NCBI RefSeq assembly: GCF_030247185.1
Contig: NC_080572.1
Location: forward strand, 34,084,971 to 34,148,970
Direction: 5' to 3'
DNA from: Malaya genurostris
Lineage: Eukaryota; Arthropoda; Insecta; Diptera; Culicidae
DNA: 64,000 nt
Shown here: piece after piece, positions 11,516 through 22,161 of the stretch
Layout: each line of letters opens with the position of its first letter
How positions within the stretch are numbered: the first letter of the stretch is position 1
Made by a program: the position numbers and the translations under genes
Notes under the pieces: generated by a model
Told to the model about the DNA's origin: nothing
The model's database searches: none
What the model saw: the letters and a program-made list of their open reading frames with translations, nothing else

Positions 11516-12599
11516 TATATTGATTTTGAAATTTCTAACTGACCGATATGTAAAATGGCTGTAAAGTTGCTTGGTTTAAGTTTATTTGTGGAGTGCTTTC
11601 AGCTATCAGTGAATTATTAAAAGATTAACTAACAATCATTTCTGTGACCAGTGCAGAAAGTACATGTTTATTGCATATTCTATGCTTGCTTTGCCATTCC
11701 GACATCTATCTCTGAACTTTTTGTATGAGACGACATCTGAATGCTTTGGTTTCCGCTTAGTACATGTAAATAAACGAAAATATACTCGTTTAGTCGCTCA
11801 ATAATCAGAAAAGAAAGTAAACAAATCGAAACTGACACTTCCCTGTACGGTCATTTGGAAAATTTACCGTGCAGCAGCATCTACAACAATAAAGTTGCAC
11901 ACATGAATCAAAGAACTACTATCCGAAATGGTAAGAATATAGCACACTATTGAAAAACCTGTCTCATTTGACCCATGTCAACACCAGCCAATTATAACGC
12001 GTTCTTAGGAAGAGAACAAAATACCTGCTGCTGTACAACAAATCGTTCGAGGAAAATGCTCCGAACAGTGTTTAATATTGTAGTGAGTTCCACAATTTGG
12101 TCTTTCTGAAAAGCAGGATCTGAATCTGAATCCCGTACAGCACCCTGATAGTTTCTTTCAATGGAATGCAAATCCGAAATGAAATAATCGACACTAATAT
12201 TCTGTATGCGGCTATTTTTATAGCCGTTAGGACCGCCCATTAGTGAAAAAGCTACAAGCGGAATCAGGTAAATACAAACCTCTCAACAAAAATTGGATCA
12301 GTTTGGGTTCTATCGCCACTGCGAGCAGATGTATTTTGTGTCGTTTACAAAGCTAGTTTCGCTTTCGACAAGAGCGATTACGTCACAGCTACCAGTCATT
12401 AGCATTGGTGAAAAAACAACGGTGGGGAGCATTACACAAAATCATCCGTTCTAATGGCTCTAAAAGTTTTCTAAACTATTAGGATTTGTTGTTCGCAAAT
12501 CGAAGGTAATTATCGTCAGTGCAAATCTAGAACAGTTAGGTTAGATTTGTGCACTTTTCGCTTGAAATTCACAGTAATCGAGATTTTATTGCGAAAAAT
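11516..12599. other. Intergenic DNA, nothing recognised
   Basis: A reverse-strand frame at 12240-11992 (82 residues) lacks recognisable motifs. No array or paired inverted repeats are seen. Confidence 0.45.
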
Positions 12600-12735
12600 G
12601 TGAAAAAGGGGAATGCTTGCCTAATTCATACAATTGATAAACTAATTGATATTCGGAAGTGTTAAGGAACATGTCAGTTGTTTTCGTACTCACGACATCC
12701 AGTTATGTCTCTGACATTACTCACCCGCCTTTTTT
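12600..12735 (+). repeat. Repeat R1, left copy (pairs with 17736-17873)
   Basis: It contains GGGGAATGCTTGCCTAATT and CACGACATCCAGTTATGTC followed by ACTCACCCGCCTTTTT. The same order recurs at 17736-17873 in the same orientation, roughly three quarters identical by eye. The two copies bracket the Jockey-like element but show no LTR features, and I take them as independent insertions. Confidence 0.6.
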
Positions 12736-12815
12736 CATCATTTAGACCCTACTCCCCCCCCCCCGCTCGCTGGGCGCTAATGCTATATTGTTTACAAATA
12801 CATTAGAAACAGTGA

Positions 12816-12916
<101 letters not shown>

Positions 12917-13305
12917 AAAGAGAAACGTTTCATTGGACAGTGCAGTGAGAGACAGAAAAAAGTTCTTTTTCCTCAAGGAGGTTTTTTGCACTTCATTGAA
13001 AGGAATATTCACCGATTTCCTAGGACCTGGCCTTGAATGCCGTTCGCCGTTTGAGATCTAAAACTTAAGCACTTTTTTTCTTTCTCTTCTCTTTTTCCCT
13101 GTCGTTCACTACCATTACCGTTGACCTCCAATCTTTATCCGCACGGACACTTTTCCATGGCATGACAAATGGCTCAAATTTGCCTGACTTCCCTCCAGAT
13201 GACGAAATGGAGTCATCTGATAGGAATAAATTTCGCATAAAAAATTATCCCGATGGGCTTGCACTCCCGGTCGGACCGTATGCGAATTACATTCGGACCA
13301 AAGCC

Positions 13306-14163
13306 AATGAAAAATAAATTAAACCTCCTTAGATTTGCTATTTTAACTGAAACTCATAATTAACCTGAATTAATAGTTTTATTTTCAATTACAGAATTCA
13401 CAGGCTCGACAGGACAACTACCAGAGAAGGGGGAGTTGCCACTGCCATTAAACGATCCATTCAGCACAGGCTTCTGCCTACCTTTAATTGCAACTTATAG
13501 AAGTCATCGGAATGGAGATTACAACGACGATGGGACCCATCATCATCATTGCAGCGTACTGCCCCAAACAAACAAATCTTCGAGATGGTACGTGTGCATC
13601 ATTGAAGCGAGACTCGACGACAGAACAAATTCATCATTGCTGGGGACCTGAACGCACGGCATGAGCTGTAGGGAAACGAAAGACAAAATCGAAACGGTTT
13701 CGTACTTGCCGAAGATTACGAAGCTGGACAGTACAACATCCTCGCTTCGGATCAACCAACGCGTCTTTCCAGATCGGGAGTTCCTTCCATTTTGGATATA
13801 TTCATCAGCAACATCGCCATAGACAGCTCTCCGGTTGTCTTCAACGAGCTCTCTTCCGATCACTTTCAAGTAATATTGACATTGGGATCTACACCAGAGA
13901 CAGTGCCTATCCAACCTCGGAGGAACTACTATCGCACCGACTGGGTCCAATTTCTACAAATCGCTGACCAACTTATTAATATCGATTTGCCACTTGATTC
14001 CTCGATAGAAATCGATGCGGTCCTATCATTCCAGCATTCAATCACAGTCGCTCGTGATAGGACGGTTCCAGTACAACATATCTTCCAATTGACAGTGTCA
14101 CCCAGAAACTCATCCGACTTCGAAATATCTACCGGAGGCAGTATCAACGAACTGGTATCCTAG
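13306..14163 (+). pseudogene. Endonuclease domain of Jockey-like ORF2 (broken)
   Basis: In changing frames the text reads FAILTETH, HRLDRTTTREGG, AIKRSIQHRLLPTFN, FIIAGDLNARHEL and, in an open frame at 13792-14163, ILDIFISN and ELSSDHFQV. The LxETH, GDLNAxH and SDH motifs are the family's metal-binding and catalytic landmarks for apurinic-type endonucleases that nick target DNA for reverse transcription. At least two frameshifts and several stops (for example after ARHEL) make it non-functional. The normal endonuclease is about 220-240 residues, and most of that length is traceable. Confidence 0.75.
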
Positions 14164-14530
14164 ATAAGACCTCCTCTTCCAAGAGCTATCGGCCCATCAG
14201 TTTACTCTCTGCCCTATCCGAGCAGTTTGAAAAGTATACAAAGGCGAAGTCTTGCTTTCGCAGATGAACAGAATATATAACTGGAAGAACAGTTTGGGTT
14301 CCGGAAAGGAAGAGCCACCATCCACTACTGCCATGGCAATATTGGATATTGAAAAGGCATTCGATAATGTGTGGCACGATGGCCTGGTATTTAAACTGCA
14401 TCGGTATAATTTTCCGATGAACCTTATTACAATTATTAAAAATTATCTTGCAGATAGAGCATTCCAGGTTTCTCTGAATAATGCACTTTCAGAAAGATTT
14501 ACTAATCCTGCTGGTGTATCGCAAGGAAGT

Positions 14531-15223
14531 ATCCTAGACAAGGATGGCTTTTATCGTATCAAAGAACGTTCGCTGGAAACTCTTCAACGATTGAATCAGT
14601 GCCATCAAAGAGAGTTGGAAATCATCGCAACAACAAAAACCCGGCATGGCTCATTTAACATAGAATCGACACCAGTGCGAGAGCGAATTTCTCTCGATGA
14701 CATTTCTGAGAATCAAAGGTTGGCACGCCGCTGTGGGGATCTTCTCTGAAGCAACAAACGGTCGCTTATTCTCGTTTCGCGATCCGATTCTATACAGGCA
14801 GTTGATAATTGCGATAGAATCATTTTACTATTGACGCTTATTCTAACTATGTGCATATAATCTTTGTATAAGTTGTGTCTATGAAAATGTATGTGAATGC
14901 TCCACACAAGGGTTTTGAAATATTGCAACCTAGTATGAGAATCATCGATTTGATTTTCTGCGGTAATTGTCAACTTGCGATTCTCTCTTGGGAAATTCCA
15001 CACAGCTACGATCATTATCAGACTATAATTTTTTTTAAGAGCCGAGAAATACTCAGAGTATGAAGTGGAGGGAAGGAATGTAGAAAAATTCTCTCGCGGT
15101 TCATGCATTGAGAGACTCGAGTTCTTGTAGCATCTTCTACCGGGTTGAAAATGTTGTATACAATATAGATAGCAATATACCAGCTTCTGTAAAATTTTCG
15201 GCAATCACCAACACTGATCCTAG
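14531..15223. mobile_element. 680-bp insertion flanked by ATCCTA direct repeats
   Basis: ATCCTA occurs at 14531-14536 and 15217-15222 (ATCCTAG if the next base is counted), exactly where the Jockey RT motif GSIL|GP is broken, so 14537-15216 is inserted DNA with a 6- to 7-bp target duplication. The right end, read inward, is CAGTGTTGGTGATTGCCG; the left end ACAAGGATGG matches it only poorly. Internal blocks near 14792-14822 and 14945-14985 are imperfect reverse complements around GCAGTTGATAATTGCG. No transposase is seen. An 8-bp hAT duplication with one changed base is an alternative reading. Open frames inside have no known domain. Confidence 0.7.
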
Positions 15224-15236
15224 GTCCCATCCTATA

Positions 15237-16426
15237 CACACGGAAAGACCGATATCAGCATTTTGGCGAAAAAATTAGTTGATTTTCTGATTTTAGTTAG
15301 TTATTTTTTGAGACAACTAAAAAAATCTTACTTTTGCTAATTTAGATTTTTCAATTCTAATTTCCTTGATAATAATAAAATATTTATTGAAATGGCTATT
15401 TTTTTAGTTGAATTCACCAATGTCATTTCTTAGCTAAGGCACACTTCATATCCATTCAACTAATTTTTTAGTTGAATTAGAGAAATAAAACGTTGTTTTC
15501 AACCAACATAAATGGTTGAATTGGTTTCTGCAATTTGCAGCTATATGGCGCTCTGTCGCCGAAATAACGCTAACACCGTAATGACTACTAGCCACTAGAT
15601 GGCACACTACTACCGAAAAAAGTTTCAGTCGCCGTTGTCTTTTCTATATTGGCAGGTATAAATACGATGTTGTATTGGAGAAAAAGACATAAACGAAACA
15701 TAAACTTCTTTTTGAACATTTTTCTTCTAAATCGCTGTTTTCTTCAATCGACTTCGCGAAATCGACTCTCTCACTGAAAACTTTGAGCACTCGGAAAATA
15801 AAACCGAATACAAGTAGTACATCGAACGGCGTGGCCCGGAAGGTTGGAAGATACAAAAAACATCATTTGACATGTACAATTAGAGTGCAACATTCGAAAC
15901 TCAGTTCATTGTTTCGCGTAAAAACATTATTACGCACAATCGCTTCAAATGCGCGCAAATTCTGACTAAATATACTTTCCACTAACAGTTTACGTCATTT
16001 TTACATACCGGTTTAGAAATTTATATATGGATATATCGTAACACATGCATAAAACATCTGAACAATTTGCAAGCAGTTTCAACAAGACTGTCCATTTTAG
16101 CTTTTTAATGGATTGTTTTGTTTTGACACTTTTCATGAATTTTGTGGCTAATAAACTGGTGATAGATAAATAGAAACAAATTTTCTGATTTTAAAAACAA
16201 AATTAGTTGTCAATGAGAATTTCGTGTTGGAATGAGATATTGCTGGTTTGTGTCCAGAATATTCGCCAACTAAACACATTCTCTAAAAATAAGAGTTTTT
16301 TTCAGCAAATAAATTCTCAATTTTAACTAATTTTATAGTTATTTTGGAAATTTTGTTGTTAAAATCAACTAATTCAAAAACAGTAATACGAATTAGGCGC
16401 AGAGCTAATTTCGGTCGTTCCGTGCA
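15237..16426. mobile_element. CACGGA-family inverted-repeat element, complete, 1186 bp
   Basis: The element is 15239-16424. Its left tip is CACGGAAAGACCGATAT and its right tip, read inward, CACGGAACGACCGAAAT. The dinucleotide CA is present on both sides (15237-15238 and 16425-16426) and occurs once in the uninterrupted RT codons it splits (LY|NIFTSD), so the target duplication is 2 bp. The interior is AT-rich with repeated TTAGTTGATTTT and TAGTTGAATT words, many near the ends. A frame at 15783-15965 (60 residues) has no known domain. No transposase is recognisable, so it is probably non-autonomous. Confidence 0.85.
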
Positions 16427-17100
16427 ACATTTTTACATCAGACATCCCACCTCTTCCGGGTGGTGGTGTTCTGTTACAATTTGGTGATGATACTGCCATT
16501 CTTTACCAAGGTCGTATCATTAATGCTCTGAAGAATAAACTACAGACAGATCTCCAAAACTTGTTCCATCAGACGAATGCCGAAAACGATTCGATGATAA
16601 GGTCATCCAATGGTCCGACGAAGTTATCTATCTAGGACTCACCTTTGACAGATATCTGATATTCAGGTCACATGTTGACAAAATCGTTCAAAAAATGCAG
16701 CATACTTATTAGGTCTCTGAATCCGCTGATTTGTAGAACATCTAAACTGTGGCTGAAGAATCAGATGGCTGTCTATAAACAAATCATCTACCCCGCAATT
16801 GAATACGCAGTCCCTGTTTGGCGGGGCTATGCACGAACACACAAACTTAGGCTTCAGCGCATTCAAAGTAAGATCTTAGAGATGATTCTAAGTCTACCCC
16901 CTTGGACAAGGACTAGTGAAGTACGTGAGATGGCCTCCCTTTATATACTAGAAAAAAAAATTCAAACAATACTGCACGAAATTTGAAGAGAGGTGCTCAA
17001 TCTCTGTAATACATATAATTCAAAATTTGTACATATTAGGTTAGCGATAGTTATAAGTAGGTAGATATTTTATGAATAATTATAAATTAATAAATATAAA

Positions 17101-17735
17101 TTAAATGATTAAACATTAGTAGGTAAAAAAGAGTAACTAAAACACCTATTATTAATAACGAATCGTATGAACAACAAATATGAAAGGCTAAAGGGTCAAA
17201 ACACTTGTACTGTAAAACGTTGATGTAATACACAAAAATAAGATTAATAAACAGATAGTTATGCAAAAAAAGAAAATCATTTATTTCTTCTAGTGCTTTA
17301 GACGGAACTGGATGTCGAGGTGTGATTCTCCCATCAACATCAGAAAGAACAAACAAAGTATAAAACCACAAACGCTCAGGTTTCAGGAACTTAGTAGAAT
17401 ACAGGTTCAGAATTTAAAACCTGCATGTTGAAACTGGATTCCAGAACTGAATTCAGTTTCGCAACTAGTTCAAAAACTAAATTGCATTTGCAGTTCTGAA
17501 TGTAGTTCTTGTACTCAGGTCAAGTCCCTGGTTCCTGAATTTTTCGAGTCGGTTCCTTTTAGAACCATTAACATATTCCTAAAGAACTATTCGAAATTTT
17601 ACTCTACTCTACTATATACGGTCCTTTTTTCAACCAGTTGGAGTTCGTAGTTGTAGGAACATTCTATTAATTTGCTGTATAAAATGCATAGCACCGGCTC
17701 AGTTTAAGTGTATCGTTCCAAATTCTAGTATTGAA
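17101..17735. other. Intergenic DNA, nothing recognised
   Basis: AT-rich text directly after the Jockey-like element, partly perhaps its 3' untranslated region. No gene or paired repeats are visible. Confidence 0.45.
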
Positions 17736-17873
17736 AAGGGGGAATGCTGGCATAATTAACACAAGAAATCAACTAATTTATAGTCGAACGTAAGAAGAAA
17801 GCGTTTCAGTTTTATTCGTATTCACGACATCCAGTTATGTCTGTGACATTATCCACCCGCCTTTTTGAGAGCA
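17736..17873 (+). repeat. Repeat R1, right copy
   Basis: GGGGGAATGCTGGCATAATT and CACGACATCCAGTTATGTC then CCACCCGCCTTTTT match 12600-12735 in order and orientation. No coding text is seen. Confidence 0.6.
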
Positions 17874-20489
17874 ACTCTTTGGCACCGCATCGTATTCCCA
17901 ATGATTCCAACTATCTCCTTTCATCTTTTTAATATTTTACCCAAATTTGTTTACTAGGAGTAACCACCCGAATTGAACGACCAGAACGTTCAACATCATC
18001 GGTGTCTGTATAATTCAGTAAACCAATGATAAATGGTTCTTTTCGGTGGAATAGAGTCCAGATAAATCTTTTGAAGGCACTGCTGAACTTGAGCAGTATT
18101 TTTTTTCATCAAATGACAAATTAACACATGAAATTGTTTAGAATCCATTCTTTTGAAAATGACGAAAATAGCTCTACTTAAATGGCTGTCATTTTTCCTC
18201 TGGAAGCCAGTGAACCGTTGAATATTTTAGTATCAGTCTGATCGCAACCAGATTCAGCAACTGAATATCAATACATCACATGTAATGATATTATCCCATT
18301 CAAGCGCAGCCGTTTTGAACGTTCAACTAATTATAGAAGAAATCTGTGCATGTCAAAAATCTGTGCATGTATAAAAAAGACTGCCTCTCTGTTTCATACG
18401 AAAAACAATAGCCATTGATGTAAAAATAATGAACTATTATATCCTGAAAATGATGATTAATTTATACACAAATTGAATTCAATCACGCAAGTAATCAATT
18501 ACTTTCCCCCTGATGACATGCTGAAAGCAACAGCAGCAGTATAGCGCTCGTATATTACCTACTGTTGGTACATAGTAGACCTATTTCGCGTCCTTTCTCT
18601 TTAGTATTCGGAATCCTGCTATTTGGTACACTCCCTCCGAATACGTGACGGTACTTACTCCGGAATTTAGGTGTCCACCAGCAACTCCTACTTCGAACAC
18701 CGCAAGCCACGAAACCCTTTTTTTATGCTGTCGCCATGGTATGAAACCGGACTTATAAGGTATTTAACGATGTCCATGTCAATGTATCGCTTTTTAATGA
18801 TTTCAGCTCACGATTTGCCACTAAAATGAAAGGTGTGGAATATATGGTCGACTTTGTTTCGAGGCAGGAAGCCTGAATTTATCGATTTGATGGTAAACTA
18901 ATAAAAAGAGGGTTTGAAATGGGTCACGCGATGCAATCGGTGTTGTACCATTCGTGTTATTGAAGATCGACAGAAGAACAACAATTTTCTTACTGTTCTT
19001 TACGTTTCGTCATAGACTCGTCAGTGCAGAGCAGTTCAAATTGAACTGCTTATTGCAAACTTAAACAGCTCAACTTGAACCGCTAAGCAGACGTAAAGTT
19101 AAGGTGAAATTAAGTCTCAAAAAGGGGTGGGGGTGGTAAATTTTAGGCGCTTGAGTTGACCGAATCGTCGCACAAAGCATTAAAAGAAAAAAACGACACA
19201 TAGAAACCAGAAATATTTTCAATGATTGAGCGCGGTGGGCTTACCGTTCGTTTTGTTGACTTGTAAAAAAGACTGATTGATTCGTAATGGATTTTTGAAT
19301 CCTTCACACTTTGAATATATCCTAATTCAATCGTTATTGGTAGTGATTACTATTACACTAGAACTATGAATCAAGAGTAATTATGATTGACTAACATAAA
19401 GTTATATGTGTATATATTGACTAACTTGCTTACCATATATATGTCTGAGTTTAGTAGCAAGCATGGGTTCGCCTTCAGAAGGACGATTGAAGACAAGAAA
19501 ACATTCAAGTATTTTCGGTATCTTCGACAGAAGTTCACTAGACCTTTCACACCGATGAGATGAAATTTATGTAAATATATTCATTTGACACGCATGATAG
19601 AGCGCGGTCGAATTTCCTTATCGAATGAAACACTGTTAAAATAAATTACTGGACTTGAATTACTGCCAATATATTCCATTCTAATTGACTTTCATTATAA
19701 TTCTTGAATAAGTAGAAAGTGGTTATATTATTATTTTTCGTTGCATCAATAGAATCGAAGCTACACTATGAATTGGCTGCGAAGTCTGTTGAAACAGAAA
19801 GGCCAAACTCCACAATAAACGTAATACCAAGACTTTGTTTTTTTTTGACGATGTTTATTCGAGTTTTTTTATTATCTAATACAATTATATGGAGATTATG
19901 CCAAACAAATTATGTTCTGATCATCTATTCAGTATAACGATACATTTTCCATGAATGTATATATTTTTGAATTCTGGTTCTGGCACCAATGTTTTATTTT
20001 TAAATGTTCTACATGAACGATAACACTTGGTATTCATTTCATTCAGTAGTATGTCAAGATCAGAGTTGCTAAATGTCACTATCAACGAGCAACTTTGCAC
20101 GACGAAGATTGGAAAGTTTATGTCACTGGACTGCTGCCAACCAGGCTCTACCAACCATCATATATTGAGTGTCTGAGAGCCGATCTGTCATAACTTAAAT
20201 TCTCTTGATATTATACTCTCCAGGACGCTCATTGATTGCCGATGCGATTGATATTATCTTCATTTCTCCTGTCACTGCTTGATTACGATGTGACTAAATA
20301 TTAATCAAGCAGCTTAAACATTGAATTAAATTCATGTACACCAATAAACTCAGAAATGCGATGACTTTTTACAAAGAACAATTAACTTCATCAATTTATG
20401 TTTATGTAAGTACTCTCATGGAATTTTTTCGCTTCAACAGGGAATAGGAGAATGAGAGAGAGAGAACAAAATGCGTCACCTGTCTTTGA
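17874..20489. other. Intergenic DNA, nothing clearly recognised
   Basis: Near 18985-19060 the words CTGTTCTTTACGTTTCGTCA and AGTTCAAATTGAACTGCTTA occur; the first is shared with the foldback element at 21921-22141, suggesting a distant relative, and the second is a short palindrome. Small open frames at 19719-19937 and 20154-19921 have no known motif. Confidence 0.45.
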
Positions 20490-21153
20490 CTGAGTATTAG
20501 GGTGGGACAAAATATTGATTTCAGCTCCACTAAACTTTTCGTGTTCCTTTTGGGTCCCATAAGCACCATGCAAAATTTTAGCTCGATAGGAGAAACTATA
20601 TTTTCGCGCCCGCGGTTCAAAGTTTGTATGGGATTTAGTATGGGAAAACTAGCTTTTAACAAAAAAATCATCTGGAGGTCACCCTATATACTCAAAAAAT
20701 CAGCGGGCATGTAATTTTTGTAGGAAATTTAATGAGGAAGAAAACCTTCGAAGACTGTAATATAATCCGACATCTGTAAAAAAAGTTATTAAAGAAAAAC
20801 CGACACAAGGTCCGAACGATGGCTCATTCTTTAATATATCTAGCACCACTGCTGCTAGTGGTGGTAATATGAGTTTACTTTCTTTTATTAGGCAACAACG
20901 GTTGATCTGAGTTGTTTGATGTCTTCACAATAGGTGCTCGGTGTAGTTTGAAGATTTTTTAAACTAAAAACCATGTTCCAAATCTCACTGTAAAGACACA
21001 CAAAAAACTAACTTTTTTATTTGAAGAAATACAATTTTGAAGTCTTCAACAATATTGTTGATAAACTCAAATACTAAAACTTTGTCGAAGAAAAGTTTGG
21101 TGGAGCGAGAAAATAATTTTTCCCATACAACCTTGTCCCACCCTACTGAGTAT
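20490..21153. mobile_element. hAT-like MITE, 648 bp, with 8-bp target duplication
   Basis: The element is 20498-21145 with tips TAGGGTGGGACAA and TTGTCCCACCCTA, exact reverse complements over 13 bases. The octamer CTGAGTAT is duplicated at 20490-20497 and 21146-21153. An 8-bp duplication with T at position 2 and A at position 7 is the usual hAT pattern. No hAT transposase motif is present, so it is a non-autonomous element. Several short frames inside (for example 20502-20714) are incidental. Confidence 0.85.
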
Positions 21154-21920
21154 ACTTCTACTTGGTCATTGAACTATCGAGTATCTCATTTGACAGACAC
21201 TTTGACCGTACCGATTACAGTTGACGACGATTTTAGTCAGTCTGTCAAGGTCATTTGACATGACTGACAATTTGCAGCTCTGGTCAAGATTGAAATTTTA
21301 GTTTTGCTATATTGAATTATACCTATTATATGATATTACACAGCCATGCATTATTGCTTCAACATCAATGCATTGAACTCAACAGACTTAGACATCACTA
21401 GCAGTATAAACGACAGTTACTTAGAAAATAAACGATTTCTTTCTATACCCATTTTATTGCATTAAATTTCAACACAAAGCCTAATGCTGCATAAATTCGT
21501 GTGTAATTTGATATGTAATTTTTGCTCACTATATAAAGCCACCGTAAATTTCTCACTCCATCTCAATACGAAACAGCAGCGTGCAAGCAATAAAAAATGC
21601 GGAAAGCTTTATGCAAAATTCTTCTAATTTAGTTTATTTGGCTAAAGTTTTATAATTTAGATTTGCAATTTCAGATTCTTTGGGAAATTTTGCTACAAAA
21701 ACTACTTTTCTGTTCTAAAACCATCTCCGTGGAACGAAATAGTAACCGTTTATACATTTCAAAACCCAATTACGGCTCAGCAAAGTAAAATTTCAAAATT
21801 CTAAGAATACTTAGTTATTATAAATTTAGTTGAGAAAACTTAAGTGTTATAGTTTTTTTGAAAATCGATCTAGTTTTTGAATAATTGATCAAAAAGGCGA
21901 CGCGCGCATTCCGCTACATT
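21154..21920. other. Intergenic DNA, nothing recognised
   Basis: AT-rich sequence with no recognisable gene, array or inverted repeat pair. Confidence 0.5.
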
Positions 21921-22141
21921 GCTACTTGGAAAACACTTTAGTACCGAAGTACCGCGTCTTTCCTGACGTGCCGAACGAAAACGTTGTTTTTGGCATATAC
22001 TTGTCGATTCAGGTATGGTCATTTAGGGGTTTGAATATGTTTGTGCTTTCGGCACATAACGTTTTTACTGTTCTTTACGTTTCGTCATAAATCGTCGACG
22101 TGGTACTTCGGTACTAAATAATAAAGTGTTTTGCAAGTAGC
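21921..22141. mobile_element. Foldback (hairpin) element, 221 bp
   Basis: Left arm from 21921 (GCTACTTGGAAAACACTTTA then GTACCGAAGTACC) and right arm ending 22141 are reverse complements apart from single changes and a 6-base insertion (TTATTT) in the right arm. The interior also pairs partly around GTGCCGAACGAAAACGTT and its counterpart. Pieces of the middle (TTTAGGGGTTTG, GGCACATAAC, TTCTTTACGTT) recur near 38215-38310. No open frame is seen. A target duplication is not evident. Confidence 0.7.
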
Positions 22142-22161
22142 GTTAACTTTACGTCTTTGAA

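Larger units (their letters stand above)
14185..16986 (+). pseudogene. Reverse transcriptase domain of Jockey-like ORF2 (interrupted)
   Basis: Visible motifs in order are KSYRPISLLSALSEQFEK (fingers), AILDIEKAFDNVWHDGL (motif A, with both aspartates), GVSQGSIL broken at 14536, LGPILY before 15238, then FTSDIPPLPGGG, and LLQFGDDTAIL where the usual FADD/YADD box has Gly in place of Ala. The thumb and C-terminal part follow at 16672-16986 with YKQIIYPAIEYAVPVW, RLQRIQSKILEMIL and LPPWTRTSEV. At least two more stops lie after 16620. This is the enzyme that would copy element RNA at the nicked target; here it is dead. Confidence 0.8.
13306..17100 (+). mobile_element. Jockey-like non-LTR retrotransposon, dead, with two nested insertions
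   Basis: The order is endonuclease (about 13306-14163), reverse transcriptase first part (about 14185-14536), a 680-bp insertion (14537-15216), a few RT codons (15217-15238), a 1186-bp insertion (15239-16424), then the rest of the RT (16425-16986). Taking out both insertions brings together codons for the conserved stretch GSILGPILYNIFTSDIP, so both insertions fall in one originally continuous gene. Stops and frameshifts occur throughout, and part of the region between endonuclease and RT is missing. The ORF1 product is not recognisable. The 3' end is placed near the AT-rich text at about 17100; no clear tail or target duplication is seen. Confidence 0.8.
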
